Shown: one piece after another, positions 1 through 9,722 of the stretch | How positions within the stretch are numbered: the first letter of the stretch is position 1 | Layout of the letters: the number at the start of each line of letters is the position of its first letter | The notes under the pieces: generated by a model | The model's database searches: none | Seen by the model: the letters and a program-made list of their open reading frames with translations, nothing else | Told to the model about the DNA's origin: nothing | Position numbers and translations under genes: made by a program | Assembly (NCBI RefSeq): GCF_017853185.1 | Contig: NZ_JAFMJZ010000012.1 | Coordinates: forward strand, 1-37,992 | Length of the DNA: 37,992 nt | Direction of reading: 5' to 3' | DNA from: Mycolicibacterium sp. | Lineage (GTDB): Bacteria > Actinomycetota > Actinomycetes > Mycobacteriales > Mycobacteriaceae

Positions 1-1
1 C

Positions 2-1177
2 GGGCTCGCGACCACCGCAGGGATCCTCGCGCTGAGCCTGCTGACCACCGTCAGCAGCGCCGCCCAACTGGCGACGAACACCGTGCTGGCGATGGGCGGC
101 ACCCAGAACGGCAACGCACTGAACCCGCCGATCAAGCAGGAACTCGGTGGCGACCCCTGGTATCCGGCGCCCGACACCGACCCGTTCCGGTCGGCGGGGA
201 CCTTCGGGCACGGATACCTCGACACGGTCAACAACCACGCCTCGCCCTACTTCGGTTGGGACTTCGTCCCCGTGACGTGGCCGGCCGACGTGCTGGCCTA
301 CGAAACCTCTCAACAGCAGGGCCTGCACAACTTCTCCGGAGCGTTGAGCGCCGCACTGGCCGGCGCCGGATCAACCGGCAGCGTCGTCGCCGTCGGCTAC
401 TCCTCGAGCGCCAACGTCATGGTCCGCGAGATGCGCACACTGCAGAGCCAGGCCGGGGGCGCCCCGGCCACCGATCGGCTGCAATTCCTCCTGGTGGGCA
501 ATCCCAACCGGCCCAACGGCGGCATCCTGCAGCGGTTCGCCGGGCTCTACGTGCCGCTGCTGGACATCCCACTCGACGGTTCCACGCCGCTGGACACCCC
601 CTACGCGACGACCGACATCAGTTGGGAGTACGACGCCGCCTCGGACTTCCCGACCTACCCGCTCAATCTGCTCGCCGTGGCCAACGCCGTGCTGGCCGGA
701 TCGTTCGTGCACGGCAACTATTTCGCCGCCGACCTCACCGGCCCGCGCGCATTCCCCGACACGACGGTCGGCAACATCACCTACATCACCCTCAAGACGC
801 CGCACCTGCCGCTTCTGATGCCGTTGTATGAAATCGGTTTCCCCACAGCGCTGCTGGATCTGGTCGAACCGGCGCTCACCGTGATGGTCGACTGGGGCTA
901 CGACCGGTCCGCCGGCCCCGGCACCCCGGCGACAGCCGGCTTGCTGCCGCGGCTGGACCCCCTCACCGCGGCCACCGACCTGGTCGACGCGATCGGTCAG
1001 GGAGTGCGCAACGTCGTCGCCGACCTCGCACCGGCCGCGGTGCGCAGCGTCGCAGCGACGCCGCGCTCCCGGGCGGGCGGCCCGCGCGGCCGGGGCGACA
1101 AAGCTGACGGTTACCGCGCCAAAACCCCCCAGCTAAGGCACAGTGTGCTCACTGAATCGTCCGCACCGAAGTCATAG
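2..1177 (+). CDS. Secreted PE-PPE domain (PF08237-type) serine hydrolase-like protein, 5' end truncated by window
   Basis: Frame 2 is open from the window start and reads GLATTAGILALSLLTTVSSAAQLATNTVLAMGGTQN (signal-peptide-like), then a body with a GYSSSA nucleophile-elbow-like motif; ORF track starts only at internal ATG 83. Confidence 0.75.
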   Translation, partial: GLATTAGILALSLLTTVSSAAQLATNTVLAMGGTQNGNALNPPIKQELGGDPWYPAPDTDPFRSAGTFGHGYLDTVNNHASPYFGWDFVPVTWPADVLAYETSQQQGLHNFSGALSAALAGAGSTGSVVAVGYSSSANVMVREMRTLQSQAGGAPATDRLQFLLVGNPNRPNGGILQRFAGLYVPLLDIPLDGSTPLDTPYATTDISWEYDAASDFPTYPLNLLAVANAVLAGSFVHGNYFAADLTGPRAFPDTTVGNITYITLKTPHLPLLMPLYEIGFPTALLDLVEPALTVMVDWGYDRSAGPGTPATAGLLPRLDPLTAATDLVDAIGQGVRNVVADLAPAAVRSVAATPRSRAGGPRGRGDKADGYRAKTPQLRHSVLTESSAPKS

Positions 1178-1186
1178 AGGAGCGCC

Positions 1187-2839
1187 ATGGGCACGCTGCG
1201 TCGGGCAGTCACGGTCGTGGGGATCACGGCCATCGCCGCCTGGGGAGTCACGGGCTGCGGCGGCAAGGGCGGCACCGGCGCCGGCGCGGGCGGCAAGACC
1301 GGAGGCGACGTCAACGTCACCCTGACCTCCTTCCCGGACTACGTCGACCCGCAACTCTCCTACACCGTCGAGGGTTGGGAGGTGTTGTGGAACACCTACG
1401 TCCCGCTGCTGACCTACAAGCACCAGAAGGGCGCGGACGGGACCGCCGTGGTGCCCGGTCTCGCCAAGGACATGCCGCAGGTCTCCGAGGACGGCAAGGT
1501 CTACAAGCTCACCCTTCGGCCGAACATGAAGTACTCAGACGGGACGCCGATCAAGGCCAGTGACTTCACCCACGCCATCAAACGACTGTTCAAGGCGAAC
1601 TCCGGCGGATCGGTGTTCTACGAGGGGATCGTCGGCGCCGGCGACTTCGCCGACGGCAAGGCCGACACGATCAGCGGCATCGTCACCGATGACAACACCG
1701 GTGACATCACCATCACCCTGGAAAAGCCGAACGGCACCTTCACCAACGTATTGGGATTGATGTTCGCCGCGCCGGTGCCGCCGACCACTCCGCTGGACAA
1801 GGAAGCGACCAACAACCCGCCGCCGTCGAGCGGTCCGTTCGTCATCACCAAGGTCGACGCACCCAACAGCCTGACGATGGAACGCAATCCGAACTTCAAA
1901 ACGGTCAAGGACGCCGGCGCCACCGAGGTCGCCGACGCGTCGGTCGACAAGATCGTCGTCACCCAGAACAAGAACAACTCGGCGCAGGTGACAGGCATCG
2001 AGCAGAACACCATCGACTACATGAACGATCCGCCGGACGCCGACCGCTTGCCTGAGGTGAAGGCCAAGTTCTCCGACCGCTTCCGGTTCGAGGATTCGAT
2101 CAACACCTACTACTTCTGGATGAACAATCAGCAGGCGCCGTTCAACGACGTCAAGGTGCGCCAGGCGATCAACTACGCGATCGACCCTGAGGCGCTCAAC
2201 CGGGTGTTCGGCGGCCGCCTGCACGCCACCCAGCAGATCCTGCCGCCGGGCATGCCGGGCTACGACGAGTACAAGCTGTATCCGGGTCCGGACATGGACA
2301 AAGCCAAAGCGCTTCTGGCCGAAGCCAATCCGGCCGACAAGGACATCACGGTGTGGACCGACGACGAGCCGGACCGCAAGCGGATCGGGCAGTACTACCA
2401 GGATCTGCTCAAGGAGTTGGGCTTCAACGCCCAGCTGAAGGTAATCTCCGGGGACACCTATTTCCAGACCATCGGCAACCTGTCGACGCCGGATCTCGAC
2501 ACCGGCTTCGCCGACTGGTTCCAGGACTTCCCGCACCCGGACGACTTCTTCCGTCCGTTGCTCAACGGAGCCAACATCCTGCCGACGAACAACAACAACT
2601 ACTCGCAGGCCAAGATCGAGGCCAACGACGCCATGCAGGACGAGTTGGTCCAGCAGCAGTTGACCGACGAGGTCAAGAAGCAGTACGCCGAATTGGACAA
2701 GGCCTACATGGAGCAGGCGGTGTGGGCTCCCTACGGCAATGAGCAGTTCACCACCTTCCTGTCGGACCGGCTCAACTTCGACAAGTCCTACCGGCACCTG
2801 CTGTTCTCACAGGACTTCACGTCATTCGTCCTGAAGTAA
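1187..2839 (+). CDS. ABC transporter substrate-binding lipoprotein, family 5 (peptide/oligopeptide)
   Basis: N-terminal signal with lipobox-like VTGC; family-5 SBP features (DGTPIKASDFTHAIKRL, VRQAINYAIDPEALNRVFGG); RBS GAGGAG upstream; first gene of an ABC operon. Confidence 0.9.
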   Translation: MGTLRRAVTVVGITAIAAWGVTGCGGKGGTGAGAGGKTGGDVNVTLTSFPDYVDPQLSYTVEGWEVLWNTYVPLLTYKHQKGADGTAVVPGLAKDMPQVSEDGKVYKLTLRPNMKYSDGTPIKASDFTHAIKRLFKANSGGSVFYEGIVGAGDFADGKADTISGIVTDDNTGDITITLEKPNGTFTNVLGLMFAAPVPPTTPLDKEATNNPPPSSGPFVITKVDAPNSLTMERNPNFKTVKDAGATEVADASVDKIVVTQNKNNSAQVTGIEQNTIDYMNDPPDADRLPEVKAKFSDRFRFEDSINTYYFWMNNQQAPFNDVKVRQAINYAIDPEALNRVFGGRLHATQQILPPGMPGYDEYKLYPGPDMDKAKALLAEANPADKDITVWTDDEPDRKRIGQYYQDLLKELGFNAQLKVISGDTYFQTIGNLSTPDLDTGFADWFQDFPHPDDFFRPLLNGANILPTNNNNYSQAKIEANDAMQDELVQQQLTDEVKKQYAELDKAYMEQAVWAPYGNEQFTTFLSDRLNFDKSYRHLLFSQDFTSFVLK

Positions 2840-3831
2840 TGGTCGCCGCCGTAGCCGAAGCTCCCCAGTACGGCAAGAGTCCGGGACGGTTGGCCTGGCT
2901 TCGGTTGCGGCGCAACCGGATCGCGCTGGCTTTCGGCGCCCTGTTCGTCCTGATCGTGTTGTTCTGCCTTGCTGCACCGCTGTGGGCCGAGCATGTCGCT
3001 CACACCGGGCCGAATCAGAATCACATCACCGACAAGATCATGGTGGACGGCGAGCAGTTGCACGTCGTCTCACCGGAGGGCATCCCGATCGGGCCGGGAC
3101 TGCGCGGTCGCTATCTTCTCGGGGCCGATCAGAACGGTCGCGACGTGATGGTGCGACTGATGTACGGCGGACGCACGTCGATCTACATCGGCGTGCTCGC
3201 CGCGGTCATCACGACGCTTCTCGCCGTCGTGGTCGGCATGCTCGCCGGCTACTACCGGGGGTGGGTCGATGCGGTGTTGTCCCGCATCCTCGATGTCATC
3301 TGGGCCTTCCCGGTGCTGCTGCTGGGCATCGCGTTGGGAACCACGCTCGCCCTTGGCGGCATCCGGATCGGCGGCCTGCAGATCGCCGGCGAATCGCTGT
3401 GGATTCCGATCCTGATCATCGGCCTGGTCTACGTGCCGTACATGGCCAGGCCGATCCGCGGCGAGATCCTGGCATTACGGGAGAAGGAGTTCGTCGAGGC
3501 CGCGGTGTCCCAGGGCAAGGGACCGCTGCGCATCATGATCTCCGAACTGCTCCCCAACATCGTCTCGACCATCATCGTGTTCTTCACCCTGAACATCGCC
3601 AACAACATGCTGTTGGAGTCCGCGCTGTCGTTCCTGGGCGCCGGTGTTCGGCCGCCGAACGCGTCCTGGGGAACGATGATCGCCGAGGGCTACCAAACGA
3701 TCTACACAGCACCGCATCTGACCATCGTTCCGGGCCTGATGATCGTCCTGACGGTGTTGTCGCTCAACGTCTTCGGCGACGGCCTGCGCGACGCCCTGGA
3801 TCCGCGCGCCACCATCCGGCCGGGGCGGTAG
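2839..3831 (+). CDS. ABC transporter permease, DppC/OppC type
   Basis: Start overlaps preceding stop; LGADQNGRDVMVRLMYGGRTSIYIG and EFVEAAVSQGKGPLRIMISELLPN EAA-loop motif; hydrophobic segments. Confidence 0.92.
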   Translation: MVAAVAEAPQYGKSPGRLAWLRLRRNRIALAFGALFVLIVLFCLAAPLWAEHVAHTGPNQNHITDKIMVDGEQLHVVSPEGIPIGPGLRGRYLLGADQNGRDVMVRLMYGGRTSIYIGVLAAVITTLLAVVVGMLAGYYRGWVDAVLSRILDVIWAFPVLLLGIALGTTLALGGIRIGGLQIAGESLWIPILIIGLVYVPYMARPIRGEILALREKEFVEAAVSQGKGPLRIMISELLPNIVSTIIVFFTLNIANNMLLESALSFLGAGVRPPNASWGTMIAEGYQTIYTAPHLTIVPGLMIVLTVLSLNVFGDGLRDALDPRATIRPGR

Positions 3832-3833
3832 CC

Positions 3834-4796
3834 GTGCTGCGCTTCGCCGTCCGCCGCACGATCGGCATGGCCACCGTGCTGTTCGCCATCTCGGTGATCG
3901 TGTTCCTGATCTTCAACGTCATCCCCAACTCCGACCCGGCCGCCCGGATCGCCGGCAAGAACGCCAACCCGGCGCTGATCGCCCGGGTTCGCGCCGACCT
4001 GGGCCTGGACCAGTCGCTGCCGGTGCAGTACCTGACCATGATGAAGCAGATCTTCACCGGCCAACTCACCTCGTACAGCAGCGACCAGAACGTCGCCCAG
4101 CAGATCTTGAAGGGCCTGCCCGTCACGCTGTCGCTGACGATCGGCGCCGCCGTGCTCTGGATGGTGCTGGCGGTGTGGTTCGGCTATCTCAGTGCGGTGC
4201 GGGCCGGACGATTCACCGACCGGGCACTGACAATCCTTGCCCTGGTGGGCATCTCTCTGCCGGTGTTCTGGCTCGCCGCGATCCTGCTGTACTACCTGAG
4301 CTTCAAGGCGCAGATGTTCCCGACCGGAAGCTATGTGCCGTTGAGTGAAGACCCGCTGCAGTGGGCCTACCACCTGATCCTGCCGTGGCTGACGCTGGCG
4401 GTGCTCTACGTCGGCTTCTACAGCAGGCTGCTGCGCTCGAACATGCTCGACGCGATGAACGAGGACTACGTGCGCACCGCGCGGGCCAAGGGCATCAGCG
4501 AACGGCAGGTCCGGATCCGGCATGTGCTGCGCAACTCGATGATTCCGATCGTCACGCTGTTCGGGTTGGACTTCGGCGCGGTGGTCGGCGGCGGGGCGAT
4601 CCTGACCGAGACGGTGTTCAACCTCAACGGCGTCGGCCTCTACGCCGGACAGGCGATCGGCAAGTTGGACCTGCCGCCGTTGATGGCGGTGACGATGTTC
4701 GGCGCCTTCTTCATCGTCCTGTTCAACACCATCGTCGACATCCTCTACGCGTTCCTTGACCCGCGCATCCGGCTCGGCGAGGCGGCACCGGTATGA
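3834..4796 (+). CDS. ABC transporter permease, DppB/OppB type
   Basis: GTG start in frame with ORF 2982..4796; [66 protein letters not shown] loop. Confidence 0.9.
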   Translation: MLRFAVRRTIGMATVLFAISVIVFLIFNVIPNSDPAARIAGKNANPALIARVRADLGLDQSLPVQYLTMMKQIFTGQLTSYSSDQNVAQQILKGLPVTLSLTIGAAVLWMVLAVWFGYLSAVRAGRFTDRALTILALVGISLPVFWLAAILLYYLSFKAQMFPTGSYVPLSEDPLQWAYHLILPWLTLAVLYVGFYSRLLRSNMLDAMNEDYVRTARAKGISERQVRIRHVLRNSMIPIVTLFGLDFGAVVGGGAILTETVFNLNGVGLYAGQAIGKLDLPPLMAVTMFGAFFIVLFNTIVDILYAFLDPRIRLGEAAPV

Positions 4797-5760
4797 CCCC
4801 ACTGCTGAGCGTGCGGGACCTGCGGGTCCGCTTCGCCACCGATGACGGCGTGGTCGGCGCGATCGACGGCGTCTCCTTCGACATCGGAGCCGGTGAGGTG
4901 CTGGCGATCGTCGGGGAGTCCGGCTGCGGCAAGAGCGTCACCGCGCAGAGCCTGATCGGACTGACCCGCTCCCCCAACGCCACCATCACCGGGTCGGCGA
5001 TGTTCGGTGATCGCGATCTGGTGACCATGGGCGACGACGAACTGCGGTCGGTGCGCGGCGAGCAGATCGCGGTGGTGTTCCAGGATCCGATGACCTCGCT
5101 CAATCCGGTCTATCGGGTGGGCGATCAGATCGCCGAGATGATCCGGGCGCATCGGGACGTGTCCAAGCGCGAGGCCATCGACCGCGCGGTGGAACTGCTT
5201 GCCGCCGTGGGAATCCCGAATCCGGAACGCCGGGTGCGTGATTATCCGCACGAGTTCTCCGGGGGTATGCGCCAGCGGGTGATGATCGCCATGGCGCTGG
5301 CGCTGGAACCGCAGCTGCTGATCGCCGACGAACCGACTACCGCACTGGACGTGACCATCCAGGCCCAGATACTGGATCTGCTGCGGCGGCTCAACCGCGA
5401 GCGCGGCGTGGCGGTGCTGCTGATCACCCACGATCTCGGCGTTGTCGCCGAGCTCGCCGACCGGGTGGTGGTGATGTACGCCGGCCAGGTTGTCGAGCAG
5501 GCGGGCCTGGACGGGGTGTTCTACGACCCCCGCCACCCCTACACGGTCGGGCTGCTGAACTCGATCCCCCGCCTGGATGCGCCACGGCCCGAACGACTTC
5601 CGCAGATCCCTGGTCATCCGCCGTCGCTGCTGGCTCCCCCGACCGGGTGCCGGTTCGCCCCGCGCTGCGACCGGCGCTTCGCCGACTGCGATCGGCCACC
5701 GCCACTGACCGAGCGTGACGGCCACCTCAGCCGGTGCTGGCTTGCGCCAGGAGCGCTGCG

Positions 5761-5764
<4 letters not shown>
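4793..5764 (+). CDS. ABC transporter ATP-binding protein, OppD/DppD type
   Basis: Walker A GESGCGKS, signature SGGMRQR, Walker B LLIADEPT; oligopeptide-transporter C-terminal [18 protein letters not shown] overlap with previous gene. Confidence 0.95.
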
Positions 5765-6735
<971 letters not shown>

Positions 6736-7161
6736 TCAGTCCGTCGACGGGACCTCGGTGTCGGGCTCCTCCGGCTCGGCGAGGCTGGCGTCCAGAACGC
6801 TGACGTCGATGCCGTAGGGCAGGAACCGCACATTGCGGCTGTTGTCGGTGTTGTGCTTATTGGCCCGCAGCGCGTCCAACTCGGTCTTGTAGACCTGCTC
6901 GACGTGGGCCTTGCCTTTGCCGTCGGAGATGTAGATCGCCCACACGCCGTCACCGGCCTCACCGGCGGTCTCCGGTTGCGGCCGCGGCCTCGCGGTCCGC
7001 TGGCCGGGCTTGATGAACTGATCGAACAGCATCCCGAAACCGGCACCCTGGCCCGACGAGTTGAGCATCTTCCCGAAGGCGTCCCGAAGACCCTCACCCG
7101 CCTCACGCACGACCCGGTCGAATTCCTCGGGGTCGATGCCGAACGGTCCGTTGTTGTCCAT
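6736..7161 (-). CDS. Conserved hypothetical protein (mycobacterial type)
   Basis: Reads MDNNGPFGIDPEEFDRVVREAGEGLRDAFGKML...; start at 7161 chosen because the upstream ORF extension is low-complexity Arg/Gly. Confidence 0.65.
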   Translation of the reverse strand: MDNNGPFGIDPEEFDRVVREAGEGLRDAFGKMLNSSGQGAGFGMLFDQFIKPGQRTARPRPQPETAGEAGDGVWAIYISDGKGKAHVEQVYKTELDALRANKHNTDNSRNVRFLPYGIDVSVLDASLAEPEEPDTEVPSTD

Positions 7162-7220
7162 AGCAGCAAGTGTGCGCCGGGTTTGCTGATCCGTCGATAC
7201 GCCGATGGCGAAACCGGCCG

Positions 7221-8453
7221 TCAGACGACCGTCAGCGGCAACGACCGGCGGGGCTGGAACTGGAACGCCGCACCGCTGCTGACGTTGGTGATCTGCACCT
7301 CGACCGAGTCCTTGAGCGCGGTGTCCACCGTCTCGAATTCCGCCGTCCAGTCGGTGTCGGTGCCGGTCACCCGGACCACCAGATACGGGTCGACGGCGGT
7401 CGCTATCGCCTGCAACGGCGCCGTCGATGCCGGCGAACACAGGGCGATCCAGGCGCCGTCGTCATGGGCGGGTGAGGGATGCACATGCAGCCGGTCCTCG
7501 GCGATCTCGGCGACGACGTAACCGGCCGGGTTCAGCAGCGGATGAAGGTTCAGGACGGCCGCCAGACCCGCGGCGTCGGCCGGAAGGTTCAGGGCCCGTC
7601 GGATCCTCGTCGCCGCCACACCGGCGATGCCGGTGAGTTGCTTGGTGCAGATGTCGGTGGCCTGGGCGCTGTCGGTGGCGCGTGCCCGCACCGCGATACC
7701 GAAGGAGAGGTTGAGCAGGTGCATCTGCAGGCACACCTCGTCGGCGATGCGCACCAGCGCGGCATGCGAGTAGGCCCCGAAGTCGAAATCGCTCAACAGC
7801 TGTCCCGAGTAGTCGGATCGGCCGGCGTCATCGGAATCGATCGGAGCCAGTTGCCAATCGGCGGCGCGGGTCCGGGCGACGACCTCGAGCGCCGGAATTC
7901 CGACCGCATCCGGATGGGACTCGTCGATTGTCACCGTCCAGGCGCAGTGCGGGAGACGATCGGCCGGCGCACGCGGCGGCCGGTGGATCGGCCGAACCTG
8001 GGCCTTGGGGTTGGTGGCCACCGCGGTGGCGTCGAAGGTCGGGTCCTCGATGTCGTGGCACATGCCGCGGACGTAGTCCGGGCCCATCGGCTCGACGTCC
8101 ATCAGGGCGCCGCAGTGGTCCAGGTGGAACTCGCCGTGCCAGCGGTCGTGCACGGTGTAGCGGAAGTCCATGAACTGCGGCGGGGCGCCGATGTCGAGTT
8201 GCAGGCCCTTGAAGATGGTGATGATGTCATCGCCCTCATACCCCAGCGCCTTCTGCATCCGCCGGGTGTAGAGCGGGCTGGAGCCGGCCCACTCCTCGAT
8301 GGCGATCTGCAGCATTTCCTCCCGCCCGAAAGCCTGGATGCACCAAGCCATTCCGGAGCGGTCGATCAGCTGGCCGATCAGCAGCAATTCCGGCACCAGA
8401 ACGGCCAGTTCCTCGCGGGACAGCGCGGCGTATCGGCTCGCGGTATAGCTCAC
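7221..8453 (-). CDS. Conserved hypothetical protein
   Basis: Long ORF with balanced composition (ALSREELAVLVPELLLIGQLIDRSGMAWCIQAFGREEMLQIAIEEW); GTG start at 8453 (VSYTASRY) proposed; ATG at 8504 also possible but overlaps the divergent gene start. Confidence 0.65.
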   Translation of the reverse strand: MSYTASRYAALSREELAVLVPELLLIGQLIDRSGMAWCIQAFGREEMLQIAIEEWAGSSPLYTRRMQKALGYEGDDIITIFKGLQLDIGAPPQFMDFRYTVHDRWHGEFHLDHCGALMDVEPMGPDYVRGMCHDIEDPTFDATAVATNPKAQVRPIHRPPRAPADRLPHCAWTVTIDESHPDAVGIPALEVVARTRAADWQLAPIDSDDAGRSDYSGQLLSDFDFGAYSHAALVRIADEVCLQMHLLNLSFGIAVRARATDSAQATDICTKQLTGIAGVAATRIRRALNLPADAAGLAAVLNLHPLLNPAGYVVAEIAEDRLHVHPSPAHDDGAWIALCSPASTAPLQAIATAVDPYLVVRVTGTDTDWTAEFETVDTALKDSVEVQITNVSSGAAFQFQPRRSLPLTVV

Positions 8454-8502
8454 CTGTTCAAAGCTAGTTGAGACCGCGGGTGGTTGTGCTGCAATGTCGA
8501 TC

Positions 8503-8970
8503 ATGGCTGATCTGGAGACGATCGAGGCGATCAAACGGGTGAAGTACCGCTACCTGCGGGCACTGGACACCAAACACTGGGACGACTTCGCCGACACCCT
8601 GACCGAGGACATCGTCGGCGAATACGGGTCCTCGGTGGGTAAGGAGCACCGGTTCACCAACCGGGCCGAGCTCGTCGAGTTCATGAGGAACTCGATGCCG
8701 GCCACGGTGTTCACCGAGCACCGGGTGACCCACCCGGAGATCACCGTCGACGATCACGACCAGGCCGAGGGCACCTGGTATCTGCAGGACCGCGTCATCG
8801 TGCCGGAGTACAACTTCATGCTCTTCGGCGCCGCTTTCTACCGCGATCGCTACCGCAAGACCGAGGACGGCTGGAAGATCTGCGCCACCGGGTACCAGCG
8901 CACCTACGAGGTGACGCAGTCCTTGGACGGAAGCAATTTCAAGCTCACGCCGGGCTCAGCACTGGCGTAG
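8503..8970 (+). CDS. SnoaL-like / NTF2-like domain protein
   Basis: MADLETIEAIKRVKYRYLRALDTKHWDDFADTLTEDIVGEYG is the typical N-terminus of a SnoaL_4 polyketide cyclase-like fold; ends DGWKICATGYQRTYE. Confidence 0.85.
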   Translation: MADLETIEAIKRVKYRYLRALDTKHWDDFADTLTEDIVGEYGSSVGKEHRFTNRAELVEFMRNSMPATVFTEHRVTHPEITVDDHDQAEGTWYLQDRVIVPEYNFMLFGAAFYRDRYRKTEDGWKICATGYQRTYEVTQSLDGSNFKLTPGSALA

Positions 8971-8973
8971 CCA

Positions 8974-9015
8974 CTCCCCGATCGTCGCTCCCCGATCGTC
9001 ACTGCCCGATCGCGA
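8974..9015. repeat. Three tandem 14-bp units CTCCCCGATCGTCG / CTCCCCGATCGTCA / CTGCCCGATCGCGA
   Basis: Direct reading; units at 8974-8987, 8988-9001, 9002-9015; first two differ at one position, third more diverged and inside the minus-strand CDS end. Confidence 0.8.
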
Positions 9016-9664
9016 TCACCGCACCGGGCTGCAACCACGCGATGATCTTGACCAGGGTGGCGTCGTCGAGTGCGACACAACCGGCGGTGGGTGCGCCATT
9101 GGTGGTGTGGACGAAGAACGCCCCGCCGTGGCCCGGGATCCGTTCGGAGTTCACCCCCATCACCAGTGCGTGGGCATAGGCCGGGATGTAGAGGTTCTCG
9201 GTGCCACTGGCCGGCGACGTGTCGAACGGACAGTCGGCCTTCTTACACACCTGCATGGTGTTGTAGGTGGGTCCGTCGGCGGACCACCAGTAGTCCGGTG
9301 TGGTCTGGAAGTACTTCAACCCGCCGCCCGGACTGGGTTGGGTTCCGAAGGCGAAGTCGAGGCTGTAGACGCCCATCGGGGTGGCCGGGACGTTGTCGCG
9401 GGCCTCCGGCGCCAGACCGGCCGAACCGAGGTGGACTCCGATGCCGGTGCCGACCGGTTGCCAGCCCGCCGGACCGCGCTGCCAGACGTCCATCTTTCCG
9501 ACCGAACCGCCGGTGCCGACGACGGAGAGCACCTGGGTCGCGTTGCCGACCTTGCCGTCGAACCACGGCGTCGCGGCGGCACCGGGAGGTGCCGATATCA
9601 GGGCGGCCACCAGCGCGGTGAGCGCAGCACTGAGCAAAGACGGAATCCGGCGCATGGAATTCAT
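8999..9664 (-). CDS. Secreted L,D-transpeptidase (YkuD-like) family protein
   Basis: Signal peptide MNSMRRIPSLLSAALTALVAALISAPPGAAA; C-terminal GGAFFVHTTNGAPTAGCVALDD resembling the H...GC catalytic region of YkuD-type proteins. Confidence 0.7.
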   Translation of the reverse strand: MNSMRRIPSLLSAALTALVAALISAPPGAAATPWFDGKVGNATQVLSVVGTGGSVGKMDVWQRGPAGWQPVGTGIGVHLGSAGLAPEARDNVPATPMGVYSLDFAFGTQPSPGGGLKYFQTTPDYWWSADGPTYNTMQVCKKADCPFDTSPASGTENLYIPAYAHALVMGVNSERIPGHGGAFFVHTTNGAPTAGCVALDDATLVKIIAWLQPGAVIAIGQ

Positions 9665-9722
9665 GGTCGCACGGTTGCGGGTGAATACCGTGCCGGCGCC
9701 GCCGTGCCTAGCATCGCCGCTC

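Noticed and set aside
1138-1148. GCACAGTGTGC dyad near the end of the PE-PPE gene
   Set aside because: Short, inside coding sequence and without terminator or promoter context.
1535-2797. 420-aa minus-strand ORF opposite the ABC substrate-binding gene
   Set aside because: Antisense shadow of a well-supported CDS in high-GC DNA; Arg/Val/Gly/Asp-rich product without recognisable domain.
2982-4796. 604-aa form of the second permease
   Set aside because: The first part is an alternative frame of the preceding permease gene; GTG at 3834 gives a normal permease N-terminus.
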